Part shown: one piece after another, positions 9,632-17,829 of the stretch
How the letters are laid out: every line of letters starts with the position of its first letter
Position numbering within the stretch: the first letter of the stretch is position 1
NCBI RefSeq assembly: GCF_000941055.1
Contig: NZ_CP007202.1
Location: forward strand, 430,001 to 494,000
Length of the DNA stretch: 64,000 bases
Direction: 5' to 3'
Origin: Siansivirga zeaxanthinifaciens CC-SAMT-1
GTDB lineage: Bacteria; Bacteroidota; Bacteroidia; Flavobacteriales; Flavobacteriaceae
Notes under the pieces: model-generated
The model's input: the letters and a program-made list of their open reading frames with translations, nothing else
Told to the model about the DNA's origin: nothing
The model's database searches: none
Translations under genes and position numbers: made by a program

Positions 9632-10696
9632 ATGAAACTAAAGTTTTTGCTACTCATTTTAACCTTATTGCTTTTTAATTGTAAAAACCAAATGGCACCA
9701 CTTTATGTTGGCACGTATACTTCTGGAGAAAGTGAAGGTATTTATAAAATCGACTTTAATACAAAAACGGGCGAGATAAACAACTTACTAATTGTTGCCA
9801 AAACTAAGAACCCTTCTTTTATTACTTACGCACCTAATAAAAAATATGTGTATGCCGTTGGTGAGGATGATAACGGAACCTTATCGTCTTTTAAAATTGA
9901 AAAAAACGGTGAGCTAACATTTATTAATCGTGTAAAAAGTTTTGGCGGCGCACCTTGTCATGTTTCGGTTAATACAATGGGAACCAAACTAGCTGTTTCT
10001 AATTACGTTGGCGGCAATCTTGTTTTGTACGACATTAATAACGATGGATCTTTGAGTGATGCTTCACAGATTTTCAACCACAATACAACAAATGAAAAAT
10101 CGCATGCACATTCGGCTCAATTTTACAAAAACGATCTATATGTGGCAGATTTGGGGAGAAATTCGGTTTTTGAATACCAAACCAACGACAACAAAAGTTA
10201 TACTTTAAAAACTGAAGCCATATTAGATACAGAAAAAAATGCAGGTCCCAGACACTTTGTTCTAACCAATAATGGCCAATTTATTTATATTATTAACGAA
10301 TTAAATAGCACCATTACGGCAGCAAAAAGAGTAAACGATGCTTTTGAATTGATTCATAACAAATCGACACTTTCTGAGGAGTATACTGGTAAAAATGCCT
10401 GCGCAGATATTCATTTAAGCAAAGACGAACGCTTTTTATATGGCTCAAACCGTGGCGAAAACAGCATTGCGGTATTTGAAAGAAACACAGAAACTGGCGA
10501 AATAACTAAAATGCAAAACATGTCTACTCATGGCGATTGGCCTAGAAACTTTAGCCTAGATCCTACAGGTAATTTTTTACTTGTAGCCAACAAAAAGAGC
10601 AATAATATTAGTGTTTTTAAAGTGGATACGAATACTGGTAAGCTTAGCTTTTTAAAAGATTACAAAGCACCGACTCCAGTTTGTTTACTCTTTTAA
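9632..10696 (+). CDS. Lactonase-family beta-propeller lipoprotein
   Basis: From the ATG at 9632 this is 354 residues, beginning with a lipoprotein signal (MKLKFLLLILTLLLFNC). The rest matches the 6-phosphogluconolactonase (YbhE/Pgl, PF10282) seven-bladed propeller: LYVGTYTSGESEGIY at the front, GGAPCHVSVN, ARHFVL-like GPRHFVLTNNG, and a final blade SNNISVFKVD. An upstream ATG at 9593 is in frame, but the promoter lies across it. A secreted, lipid-anchored copy may hydrolyse sugar lactones in the envelope rather than serve the cytosolic pentose phosphate pathway; the substrate is not visible from sequence. Confidence 0.85.
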   Translation: MKLKFLLLILTLLLFNCKNQMAPLYVGTYTSGESEGIYKIDFNTKTGEINNLLIVAKTKNPSFITYAPNKKYVYAVGEDDNGTLSSFKIEKNGELTFINRVKSFGGAPCHVSVNTMGTKLAVSNYVGGNLVLYDINNDGSLSDASQIFNHNTTNEKSHAHSAQFYKNDLYVADLGRNSVFEYQTNDNKSYTLKTEAILDTEKNAGPRHFVLTNNGQFIYIINELNSTITAAKRVNDAFELIHNKSTLSEEYTGKNACADIHLSKDERFLYGSNRGENSIAVFERNTETGEITKMQNMSTHGDWPRNFSLDPTGNFLLVANKKSNNISVFKVDTNTGKLSFLKDYKAPTPVCLLF

Positions 10697-10760
10697 AAAC
10701 AAACTGATTACCAACACATTAAAAAATATAATAAAATAATATTAATTAAAGAAAATATAG

Positions 10761-10768
10761 TATCTTTG
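10761..10768 (+). promoter_or_regulatory. -7 box of rpsP promoter
   Basis: TATCTTTG matches TAnnTTTG exactly, 48 bases before the rpsP start. No clear TTG box is seen, but the upstream DNA is almost pure A/T. Confidence 0.6.
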
Positions 10769-10785
10769 CGCCCTCATTAATAACC

Positions 10786-10800
10786 GAGGTCGAGAACCTC
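10786..10800 (+). ncRNA. Hairpin in rpsP leader
   Basis: GAGGT-CGAGA-ACCTC forms a 5-base stem and 5-base loop between the promoter and the rpsP start. Ribosomal protein leaders that bind their own product are known, and I recall a proposed S16 leader in Flavobacteria; whether this is that motif I cannot check. Confidence 0.4.
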
Positions 10801-10815
10801 AATTAATTAATTATT

Positions 10816-11319
10816 ATGCCAGTAAAAATTAGATTACAAAGACATGGTAAAAAAGGGAAACCTTTTTACTGGATCGTAGCAGCAGATGCTCGTTCAAAAA
10901 GAGATGGTAAATACCTTGAAAAATTAGGAACTTACAATCCAAACACTAACCCAGCAAGTATAGATTTAAATGTTGATGGTGCTGTAACTTGGTTACAAAA
11001 TGGTGCGCAGCCAACAGACACTGCTAAAGCTATTTTATCTTACAAAGGTGCTTTACTTAAAAACCATTTAGCTGGTGGAGTAAGAAAAGGTGCTTTAACA
11101 GAAGAACAAGCTGAAGCAAAATTCCAAGCTTGGGTTGATGAAAAAGCAAACAAAGTAAGTGGAAAAATTGATGGTTTAGCAAAAGCGCAAGCTGAAGCTA
11201 AAGCAAAAGCTTTAGAAGCTGAAAAAGCTGCTAACGAAGCTCGTATCGCTGCAGCAACTCCGGTTGTTGAAGAAGAAGCTCCTGCCGCTGAAGCAGAAGC
11301 ATCAAACGAAGAAGAATAA
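10816..11319 (+). CDS. rpsP: Ribosomal protein bS16
   Basis: The first 80 residues or so are classic bS16 (PVKIRLQRHGKKGKPFYWIVAAD, then YLEKLGTYNPN). The protein is 167 residues, about twice the E. coli length. The extra C-terminal half is rich in Ala, Glu and Lys and looks helical and acidic, a common extension in Bacteroidota. bS16 binds 16S rRNA early in 30S assembly. It pairs with rimM downstream, the factor that acts on the same 30S head region, as in many bacteria. A hairpin leader precedes it and a terminator separates it from rimM. Confidence 0.98.
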   Translation: MPVKIRLQRHGKKGKPFYWIVAADARSKRDGKYLEKLGTYNPNTNPASIDLNVDGAVTWLQNGAQPTDTAKAILSYKGALLKNHLAGGVRKGALTEEQAEAKFQAWVDEKANKVSGKIDGLAKAQAEAKAKALEAEKAANEARIAAATPVVEEEAPAAEAEASNEEE

Positions 11320-11342
11320 AAAACAAAATTTTTTATACTTTT

Positions 11343-11370
11343 AAACTCCGATATTTTATCGGAGTTTTTT
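11343..11370 (+). terminator. Terminator between rpsP and rimM
   Basis: A stem AAACTCCGAT / ATCGGAGTTT with loop ATTTT is followed by a T-run. It probably lowers rimM transcription relative to rpsP, giving less of the assembly factor than of the ribosomal protein. Confidence 0.85.
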
Positions 11371-11434
11371 ATGCAAATTATTTTGTAACTCAATTATTGG
11401 ATTTTCAATTTCGAAAATCAAAATATGGCTTTAA

Positions 11435-11959
11435 ATGAAAAAAGACGATTGCTTTTATTTAGGAAAAATTGTAAAAAAGTACAGTTTTAAAGGTGAATTA
11501 TTAATAAAATTAGACACCGACCAACCCGAACTTTACGAAGAATTAGATGCCCTTTTTCTTGACATCAATAACAATTTAATACCTTATTTTATTGAAAGTT
11601 CTCAGCTACACAAATCTAATTTACTTCGTGTACAATTTGAAGACGTAGAAACCGAAGCCGATGCCGAAGCTTTAATAAAAACAGAGGTTTTCTTGCCTCT
11701 GGAATTTTTACCAAAATTAGAAGGTAACAAGTTTTATTTCCATGAAATTATTGGTTTTAAAATGATGGATGAAAATTATGGCATTGTTGGAGAAATTACT
11801 GGGGTAAACGATTCTACATCGCAATCACTTTTTGAAGTTGAAAACCAAGGAAGAGAAATTCTAATCCCAATGAATGATGAATTTATTGTGAGAGTAGAGC
11901 GTGACACAAAAACAATAGTTGTAAACACCCCCGAAGGTTTAATTGACTTGTATTTATAA
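11435..11959 (+). CDS. rimM: Ribosome maturation factor RimM
   Basis: This 174-residue protein has the RimM N-domain (residues 1 to about 85, YLGKIVKKYSFKGELLIK) and a C-terminal PRC-barrel (FHEIIGFKMMDENYGIVGEI..., ending ILIPMNDEFIVRV). It binds uS19 and assists 16S processing and 30S head maturation. It follows rpsP, with a 115-base gap containing a terminator. The operon normally continues with trmD and rplS; here neither follows, and a DUF2383 gene lies on the opposite strand instead. Confidence 0.95.
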   Translation: MKKDDCFYLGKIVKKYSFKGELLIKLDTDQPELYEELDALFLDINNNLIPYFIESSQLHKSNLLRVQFEDVETEADAEALIKTEVFLPLEFLPKLEGNKFYFHEIIGFKMMDENYGIVGEITGVNDSTSQSLFEVENQGREILIPMNDEFIVRVERDTKTIVVNTPEGLIDLYL

Positions 11960-11970
11960 TAAGACAAACA

Positions 11971-12002
11971 AAAAAGGCTAATCAAAAATGATTAGCCTTT
12001 TT
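11971..12002. terminator. Bidirectional terminator rimM / DUF2383
   Basis: A 13-base perfect stem (AAAAAGGCTAATC / GATTAGCCTTTTT) with a 6-base loop lies between convergent genes, with T-runs for both strands. Confidence 0.85.
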
Positions 12003-12020
12003 TTAACTTAATAATTTTAT

Positions 12021-12470
12021 TTAAGCAACAAACATTTCTTCTCGTTTTAAAACATTCAGTTTTACCTGAATATGATCTCTTTGCTTTATTAAAATTTTAC
12101 ATAAACTTAAGGGCAAATTTCTTTCCATTAATACCCCGTTATAATTATTTATACTTGCTTCTTTTATGGCACAAACTTCGCTTAACAATTGGTCTTCAGC
12201 CTGTAACTTAATTAAGTTTTTAAAGTTCATTCTTTTAAGATAAAAAGCTCTACCAAAGGCTAATGATTCTTTTTGATTTCCGCCAAGCTTCCCAATTTCT
12301 TTTTTTAATTCTTCACCAAATTCGTTTCTTTCTAGGGCTTGACCTTTAAAAAAAGAACGGAAATTACTATCTTTTACTAATTCAAAAGCCTCATTATACA
12401 ATTTTTCAACTTCGTGATTTAGTAACAACAAATTATAAAGTTTTTCTAAGACTTTTTCTGAATATTTCAT
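12021..12470 (-). CDS. DUF2383 (PA2169-like) four-helix protein
   Basis: This 149-residue, all-helical protein of the DUF2383 family is a paralogue of the gene at 8933-9364. Both share the MKYSEK start, FKxxAxERxEFxxEL-like helix two and a final Gln-rich helix. The function is unknown; the fold is ferritin-like, but I see no complete di-iron ligand set. It is monocistronic, with a shared terminator and a long AT-rich upstream region lacking a TAnnTTTG box, which would fit an alternative sigma factor. The upstream 9-mer TTTAAACAA (12558-12566) also occurs before the first copy. Confidence 0.85.
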   Translation of the reverse strand: MKYSEKVLEKLYNLLLLNHEVEKLYNEAFELVKDSNFRSFFKGQALERNEFGEELKKEIGKLGGNQKESLAFGRAFYLKRMNFKNLIKLQAEDQLLSEVCAIKEASINNYNGVLMERNLPLSLCKILIKQRDHIQVKLNVLKREEMFVA

Positions 12471-12653
12471 ACCAATTATTTTAGATTAGCAATTTTTAAA
12501 TTTCTGTTTAAAAACACCTTTCAACTACTACTTTTCGAAGTATAATATTACAAATTTTTTAAACAACTTTTATATTATTAACACTGTTTAATACATTTTA
12601 TTATATTTTAACAGCAATTAACTACAAAATTATTAATTTTTTAACAAACTAAA

Positions 12654-13370
12654 ATGACAAGTAAACCTTTCATTTTCAAAGAGTTTCAAATACACCAAGA
12701 CCAATGCGCCATGAAAATTGGCACCGATGCCGTTATTTTAGGCGCCTGGACAACTATCGATGAACAACCATTTTCAATTTTAGATATAGGAGCAGGCACT
12801 GGTATTTTGGCATTAATGTTAGCGCAAAGAAGCACTGCCGAAATAATTGATGCCCTAGAAATTGACGATGCCGCCTACGAACAATGTGTCGATAATTTTG
12901 AACAATCTCCTTGGGGAGATCGTTTATTTTGTTATCATGCTTCTTTAGAAGAATTTGTCGAAGAAATTGAAGACCAATACGATTTAATAATTTGTAATCC
13001 GCCGTTTTATACCGAAGATTATAAAACAGAAAACGAACAAAGAGATTTAGCCCGTTTTAGTGATGCGATGCCTTTTAATCATTTGTTAGAAAGTGTTTCA
13101 AAATTACTTTCGGAAGCGGGTGTTTTTTCGGTGATTATCCCTTTTAAAGAAACAGCAGAATTTATTCAATTAGCATCACATTATAAACTGTTTCCAGAAA
13201 AAATACTTCATATACAAGGCCATGAAAATTCAGAAATAAAACGTAGCGCTATAAGCTTATCTTTCCGCGAAAGCGATACCAAATTTGAAAAATTAATTAT
13301 TGAAACACAACGACACAAATACACCGAAGACTATATTAATTTGACGAAAGATTTCTATTTGAAAATGTAA
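12654..13370 (+). CDS. trmN: tRNA1(Val) adenine-37 N6-methyltransferase
   Basis: This 238-residue class I methyltransferase belongs to the YfiC/TrmN6 family. The N-terminal signature MKIGTDAVILGAW precedes the SAM loop LDIGAGTGILALMLAQR, and the N6-adenine motif CNPPFY is near residue 120. The family methylates A37 of tRNA-Val(UAC). It stands alone between a minus-strand DUF2383 gene and the acyl-CoA dehydrogenase gene, with ordinary length and no odd residues. A related N6-adenine enzyme acting on another substrate cannot be excluded. Confidence 0.9.
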   Translation: MTSKPFIFKEFQIHQDQCAMKIGTDAVILGAWTTIDEQPFSILDIGAGTGILALMLAQRSTAEIIDALEIDDAAYEQCVDNFEQSPWGDRLFCYHASLEEFVEEIEDQYDLIICNPPFYTEDYKTENEQRDLARFSDAMPFNHLLESVSKLLSEAGVFSVIIPFKETAEFIQLASHYKLFPEKILHIQGHENSEIKRSAISLSFRESDTKFEKLIIETQRHKYTEDYINLTKDFYLKM

Positions 13371-13478
13371 TAAGCAAGTATTATTTAATTAAATTTGAGC
13401 TAATAAAATATTGATTTCTCATAAAAGCATAGATATTTCTAATTATTTTATTTTAAATTTCTACAAAACATCAAAATA

Positions 13479-14657
13479 ATGAAGCCAGATTTATTTGAAG
13501 CACCAGATTATTACAACTTAGACGAATTACTCACGGAAGAGCATAAATTGGTTCGTGATGCTGCCAGAACGTGGGTAAAACGTGAGGTCTCCCCTATTAT
13601 TGAAGACTATGCCCAAAAAGCCGAATTTCCAACGCAAATAATAAAAGGTTTGGCAGACATTGGTGCGTTTGGCCCTTATATTCCTGTTGAGTATGGCGGT
13701 GCTGGATTGGATCAAATATCGTATGGCTTAATTATGCAAGAAATTGAACGTGGCGATTCTGGTGTGCGCTCTACAGCTTCGGTACAATCGTCGCTCGTAA
13801 TATATCCCATCTGGAAATATGGTAACGAGGCACAACGACAAAAATACTTGCCCAAATTGGCCAGTGGCGAATGGATGGGCTGTTTCGGTTTAACAGAACC
13901 CGACCACGGAAGTAATCCTGGTGGCATGACAACCCATTTTAAAGACATGGGAGATTATTATCTTTTAAATGGTGCTAAAATGTGGATTAGCAATGCGCCC
14001 TTTGCACAAGTTGCTGTCGTTTGGGCTAAAGATGAAACCGAACGCATTCACGGACTCATTGTAGAGCGCGGTATGGAAGGTTTCTCAACTCCAGAAACGC
14101 ACAATAAATGGTCTTTAAGAGCATCGGCTACTGGGGAGCTTATTTTTGATAATGTTAAAGTGCCAAAAGAAAATTTATTACCAAATAAATCGGGTTTAGG
14201 GGCGCCATTGGGTTGCTTAGATTCTGCACGTTACGGCATCGCTTGGGGCGCTGTTGGTGCTGCTATGGATTGTTACGATACGGCACTGCGCTACAGTAAA
14301 GAGCGTATGCAATTTGAAAAACCTATTGGTCAATTTCAACTACAACAAAAAAAGTTAGCCGAAATGATTACAGAAATTACCAAGGCGCAACTTTTAACCT
14401 GGCGTTTAGGTGTTTTAAAAAATGAAAACAAAGCCAGTTCTGCACAAATATCTATGGCAAAACGAAATAATGTAAATATGGCCATACAAATTGCGCGCGA
14501 GGCTCGACAAATGCTAGGTGGCATGGGCATTACGGGAGAATACAGCATTATGAGACACATGATGAATTTAGAAAGTGTGATTACCTACGAAGGTACGCAC
14601 GACATTCATTTACTTATAACAGGTTTAGATATTACAGGCTTTAATGCTTTTAAATAA
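13479..14657 (+). CDS. gcdH: Glutaryl-CoA dehydrogenase-type acyl-CoA dehydrogenase
   Basis: This 392-residue FAD enzyme of the acyl-CoA dehydrogenase family has signatures FGLTEPDHGSNPGGM, KMWISNAP, RYGIAWGAVGAA, and QMLGGMGITGEY. The catalytic base is the Glu of TYEGTHDIH near the C-terminus, the placement and context seen in glutaryl-CoA dehydrogenase. It would oxidise and decarboxylate glutaryl-CoA to crotonyl-CoA in lysine and tryptophan breakdown. No other pathway gene is adjacent. The subfamily is assigned from motif wording, not from alignment. Confidence 0.87.
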   Translation: MKPDLFEAPDYYNLDELLTEEHKLVRDAARTWVKREVSPIIEDYAQKAEFPTQIIKGLADIGAFGPYIPVEYGGAGLDQISYGLIMQEIERGDSGVRSTASVQSSLVIYPIWKYGNEAQRQKYLPKLASGEWMGCFGLTEPDHGSNPGGMTTHFKDMGDYYLLNGAKMWISNAPFAQVAVVWAKDETERIHGLIVERGMEGFSTPETHNKWSLRASATGELIFDNVKVPKENLLPNKSGLGAPLGCLDSARYGIAWGAVGAAMDCYDTALRYSKERMQFEKPIGQFQLQQKKLAEMITEITKAQLLTWRLGVLKNENKASSAQISMAKRNNVNMAIQIAREARQMLGGMGITGEYSIMRHMMNLESVITYEGTHDIHLLITGLDITGFNAFK

Positions 14658-14740
14658 GAAGTAAAAAACGCGATTAAATTATTCGTAAGACGTTTTAAAA
14701 CGAAACGTATTTTTACACTATTTTTAGCTAAATTTACTTT

Positions 14741-15640
14741 ATGTTTTCAAGTAAAAAGAGATTCGATAACGCCTATAAAAACGCTAAGATCATTCATTTT
14801 AATGACACTAGTAAGTTTATATTATTTAGCGATTGTCACAGAGGCGATAATAGTTTTGCCGATGATTTTGCGAATAACCGCAACATATATTTTCACGCAT
14901 TAAAACATTATTACAACGAAGGCTTTCAATATTGTGAAGTTGGTGATGGTGATGAACTTTGGGAAAACCTATCGTTTCAACCCATTTTTGAAGCGCATAA
15001 GAATGTATACATGCTTATGAAACAATTTCATGAACAGGAACGTTTACACATGATTTGGGGAAACCACGATATGGTTTATAGAAATCCGGATTATGTTGAA
15101 AAAAACCTTTCGACTTACTTCGATGAAAAATTAGGTGAAGATGTGGAATTGTTTTGCAATTTAAAATACCATGAAGGTATTATATTAAAACATACAGAAA
15201 CCAAGCAGGAACTTTTTTTAACCCATGGACACCAAGCAGATTGGTGGAATTACACCTTCTGGAAATGGAGTCGGTTTTTAGTAAGAATTCTTTGGAAACC
15301 ACTTAATGTTATGGGTATTTCAGACCCAACAACCCCAGCAAAAAACTATAAAGAACTTATAAAAGTTGAACGCAGAACAAAAAAATGGATTGCCGAAAAC
15401 AACAATTTAATAACCATTGTGGGACATACCCATCGTCCGCGTTTTCCAGAACCTGGTGATATTGCATTTTTTAACGATGGAAGTTGTGTACACCCAAGAA
15501 GTATTACTGGGATTGAAATTGAAAACGGTGCAATTACTTTAATAAAATGGCTCATTGAAACTACCGATGATGGTATCCTTAAAATTGTAAGAGTCGTTTT
15601 AGAAGGTCCTAGAACCTTATTAAGTTATAAAACTAACTAA
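14741..15640 (+). CDS. Calcineurin-like metallophosphoesterase
   Basis: This 299-residue protein carries the full metallophosphoesterase metal-site set in order: FSDCHRGD (residues 29-36, Cys-His in place of the usual Asp-x-His wording), GDGDELW, WGNHDM, THGHQ and VGHTH. The WKWSRFLVRILWKP segment may let it touch membrane. It resembles LpxH-like and serine/threonine-phosphatase-like enzymes, but no substrate can be read from the sequence. It is monocistronic, with a strong shared terminator directly after the stop codon. Confidence 0.88.
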   Translation: MFSSKKRFDNAYKNAKIIHFNDTSKFILFSDCHRGDNSFADDFANNRNIYFHALKHYYNEGFQYCEVGDGDELWENLSFQPIFEAHKNVYMLMKQFHEQERLHMIWGNHDMVYRNPDYVEKNLSTYFDEKLGEDVELFCNLKYHEGIILKHTETKQELFLTHGHQADWWNYTFWKWSRFLVRILWKPLNVMGISDPTTPAKNYKELIKVERRTKKWIAENNNLITIVGHTHRPRFPEPGDIAFFNDGSCVHPRSITGIEIENGAITLIKWLIETTDDGILKIVRVVLEGPRTLLSYKTN

Positions 15641-15680
15641 AAAACAAAGGCAAGCCTTTTGAAGAGCTTGCCTTTGTTTT
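15641..15680. terminator. Bidirectional terminator phosphoesterase / ferredoxin
   Basis: A 15-base perfect stem (AAAACAAAGGCAAGC / GCTTGCCTTTGTTTT) with a 10-base loop lies between convergent genes. Confidence 0.9.
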
Positions 15681-15699
15681 GTATAATTATAAAAAGAGT

Positions 15700-16026
15700 T
15701 TAACTCTCTGGTGCTAATTCAACTTCTAACCCATTCATTTCTGGAGTCATTTGAATTTGACAACCCAAACGGCTGTTTTCCTTTACATTAAAAGCTTCAG
15801 AAAGCATAGCCTCTTCATCATCTGACATTTCAGGTAATTCGGTCTCACTTAAAACATAACATTGGCATGATGCACACATAGCCATTCCGCCACAAACACC
15901 AATAGTACCTTCTGGTGCTAATTCGTAGGAACGAACCACTTCCATTAAGTTCATTGCCATATCTGTTGGTGCTAAAACCTCGTGTGAAACACCATCTCTA
16001 TCTATTATATTAATTTTAATATCCAT
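15700..16026 (-). CDS. fdx: Adrenodoxin-type [2Fe-2S] ferredoxin
   Basis: This 108-residue ferredoxin has cluster ligands Cys45, Cys51, Cys54 and Cys89 in the pattern C-x5-C-x2-C...C typical of ISC/adrenodoxin ferredoxins. An additional Cys56 is present. It probably passes electrons for Fe-S assembly; the Nfu and Mrp carrier genes lie immediately behind it on the same strand, 263 bases upstream. It has its own clear promoter (TTG, 19 bases, TATTTTTG), so it is a separate transcription unit. The cognate reductase is not in the window. Confidence 0.93.
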   Translation of the reverse strand: MDIKINIIDRDGVSHEVLAPTDMAMNLMEVVRSYELAPEGTIGVCGGMAMCASCQCYVLSETELPEMSDDEEAMLSEAFNVKENSRLGCQIQMTPEMNGLEVELAPES

Positions 16027-16092
16027 TATTGTACTCTAATAAAATTAGGCGTTTGTGCCCTATTGCTTTGTTTTTATGCCTAAAAATATCGG

Positions 16093-16122
16093 CAAAAATA
16101 CTACTAAATTTATAATTTGCAA
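16093..16122 (-). promoter_or_regulatory. Promoter of ferredoxin gene
   Basis: Minus strand: TTG, exactly 19 bases, TATTTTTG, about 65 bases before the ferredoxin start. This is one of the two best matches to the Bacteroidetes consensus in the window. Confidence 0.75.
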
Positions 16123-16194
16123 ATTAAACCCTATAATTCTTATAGACTTAATAGGTTTTATGTATTCTAGATAGTTTTATTTTTCAGATTGAAA

Positions 16195-16238
16195 TTATAA
16201 TTAGTAGCTACTAAGTTATTTATAGCTACTAATTATAA
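16195..16238. terminator. Strong AT-rich hairpin between nfu and ferredoxin
   Basis: A 16-base perfect stem (TTATAATTAGTAGCTA / TAGCTACTAATTATAA) with a 12-base loop lies 51 bases past the nfu stop. It has no proper T-run on either strand, so it may be a terminator, an RNA 3'-end stabiliser or a regulator site. A nested 14-base palindrome TTAGTAGCTACTAA occupies its left side. Confidence 0.5.
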
Positions 16239-16289
16239 CATCGAAAGCATTCGTAAATGAAAAAATTATTTGCTTAATTGTAAATGAAA

Positions 16290-16535
16290 TTAAACTGAAA
16301 TATTTACTACGCGCTCAATCTTAGGCACATACTTTTTAATAGTCATTTCCACGCCAGATTTAAGTGTCATTTGATTAACGCTGCAGCCAACGCAAGCACC
16401 TTGTAGCTGTACTTTTACCAAAGTATCATTATCTTCAATAGATAATAATGAAATATCGCCTCCATCACTTTGTAAAAAAGGACGAATTTCATCTAAGGCT
16501 TTTTCAACATTTATTCTAACTTCTTCTGAGGTCAT
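16290..16535 (-). CDS. nfu: NifU C-terminal-domain Fe-S carrier (Nfu)
   Basis: This 81-residue protein is the NifU C-terminal domain alone, with the cluster-binding CVGC motif (Cys48, Cys51) after FLQSDGGDISL. Nfu proteins dimerise around a [4Fe-4S] cluster and hand it to apo-enzymes. Its ATG directly follows the mrp stop with no gap, so the two are translated together. That pairing suggests Mrp and Nfu work in the same cluster-transfer step. Confidence 0.93.
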   Translation of the reverse strand: MTSEEVRINVEKALDEIRPFLQSDGGDISLLSIEDNDTLVKVQLQGACVGCSVNQMTLKSGVEMTIKKYVPKIERVVNISV

Positions 16536-17675
16536 TTATTTATTTTTAACAGATGAACAACCTGCCATAGTTGTAATTTTAATAGCTTCGGTTGGAGGTA
16601 AATTCGTGTTTCTTTTCACTACTTCTTCAACCACGCGTTTGGTTATCGCTTCAAAAGCTTGTTCGGTAGCAGTAGCGGTTTGTAAGGCTGCTGGTCTTCC
16701 TACATCACCAGCTTCACGTATACTTTGTACTAAAGGCACTTCGCCTAAAAAAGGCACTTGTAAATCTTCTACCAAATTCATGGCGCCCTCTTTGCCGAAG
16801 ATATAATATTTATTATTTGGAAGTTCATCTGGAGTAAAGTAGGCCATGTTTTCAATAATTCCTAAAACAGGCACATCGATACTTTCTTGCTGAAACATGG
16901 CTACACCCTTTTTAGCATCGGCTAAGGCTACATTTTGAGGTGTACTAACAACAACAGCACCCGTAATTGGTAAAGACTGCATGATACTTAAGTGAATATC
17001 GCCTGTTCCTGGTGGTAAATCAATTAGCATAAAATCTAATTCCCCCCAGTGGGCATCAAAAATCATTTGATTTAGAGCTTTTGCCGCCATGGGTCCTCTC
17101 CAAACAACCGCTTGGTTTGGTTGTGTAAAAAAGCCAATAGATAATACTTTTATTCCGTAATTCTCGACAGGTTTCATTTTCGATTTTCCATCGATAGTAA
17201 CCGCTAAAGGACGTTCGGTTTCTACATCGAACATAATAGGCATCGAAGGTCCGTAAATATCGGCATCTAAAACACCAACTTTAAAACCCATCTTAGTTAA
17301 TGTAACTGCTAAATTAGCTGTTACTGTAGATTTTCCAACACCACCTTTACCAGAGGCTACAGCAACAATATTCTGTATTCCTGGAATGGGATTGCCTTTA
17401 ATTACATTCGCTTTAGGTTTTTCCGGCGCATCAACTTTTACATTCACTTTAATCTTTGCTTTTTCATAAACCAGATCGTGAATGGTCTTTAAAATTTCTA
17501 CTTCAGTACGTTTTTTTGCTTGTAAACTTGGATTTGTAATGGTAATATCTACAACAACTTCATCTCCAAAAGTGACCACATTAGTTATAGCACCACTTTC
17601 TACCATATTCTTTCCTTCACCAGGTACCGTAATGGTTTCCAACGCTTTAAGAATGTCTTTTTTATTTAGCTTCAT
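16536..17675 (-). CDS. mrp: Mrp/ApbC-type P-loop ATPase for Fe-S cluster transfer
   Basis: This 379-residue protein has an N-terminal MIP18/DUF59 domain (residues 1 to about 80), then the Mrp/NBP35 ATPase with deviant Walker A GKGGVGKS at 109-116, DADIYGPSMP and LPPGTGD. It should carry and transfer Fe-S clusters in the cytosol. The CXXC pair that many Mrp proteins use to bind a cluster is absent: the matching segment reads AYFTPDELPNNKYY. A single Cys sits near the C-terminus (MAGCSS). It is the first gene of the two-gene operon with nfu. Confidence 0.92.
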   Translation of the reverse strand: MKLNKKDILKALETITVPGEGKNMVESGAITNVVTFGDEVVVDITITNPSLQAKKRTEVEILKTIHDLVYEKAKIKVNVKVDAPEKPKANVIKGNPIPGIQNIVAVASGKGGVGKSTVTANLAVTLTKMGFKVGVLDADIYGPSMPIMFDVETERPLAVTIDGKSKMKPVENYGIKVLSIGFFTQPNQAVVWRGPMAAKALNQMIFDAHWGELDFMLIDLPPGTGDIHLSIMQSLPITGAVVVSTPQNVALADAKKGVAMFQQESIDVPVLGIIENMAYFTPDELPNNKYYIFGKEGAMNLVEDLQVPFLGEVPLVQSIREAGDVGRPAALQTATATEQAFEAITKRVVEEVVKRNTNLPPTEAIKITTMAGCSSVKNK

Positions 17676-17829
17676 GCTTTATTTAGATTAATTCTAGGGA
17701 TGTAAATATACTGCTAATTGTTTAGAATTTAAAGGCCTTTTATTGAAATGATTGATGGTTATATTACGTTTTTTTATAATTTAAACTTAGACCTGCAATC
17801 GATGAAAAAAAATCAATAAAATAAAAGAT

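Noticed and set aside
11040..11393. Antisense Ala/Ser-rich frame over rpsP
   Set aside because: It is the mirror of the repetitive Ala/Glu tail of bS16 and has no features of its own.
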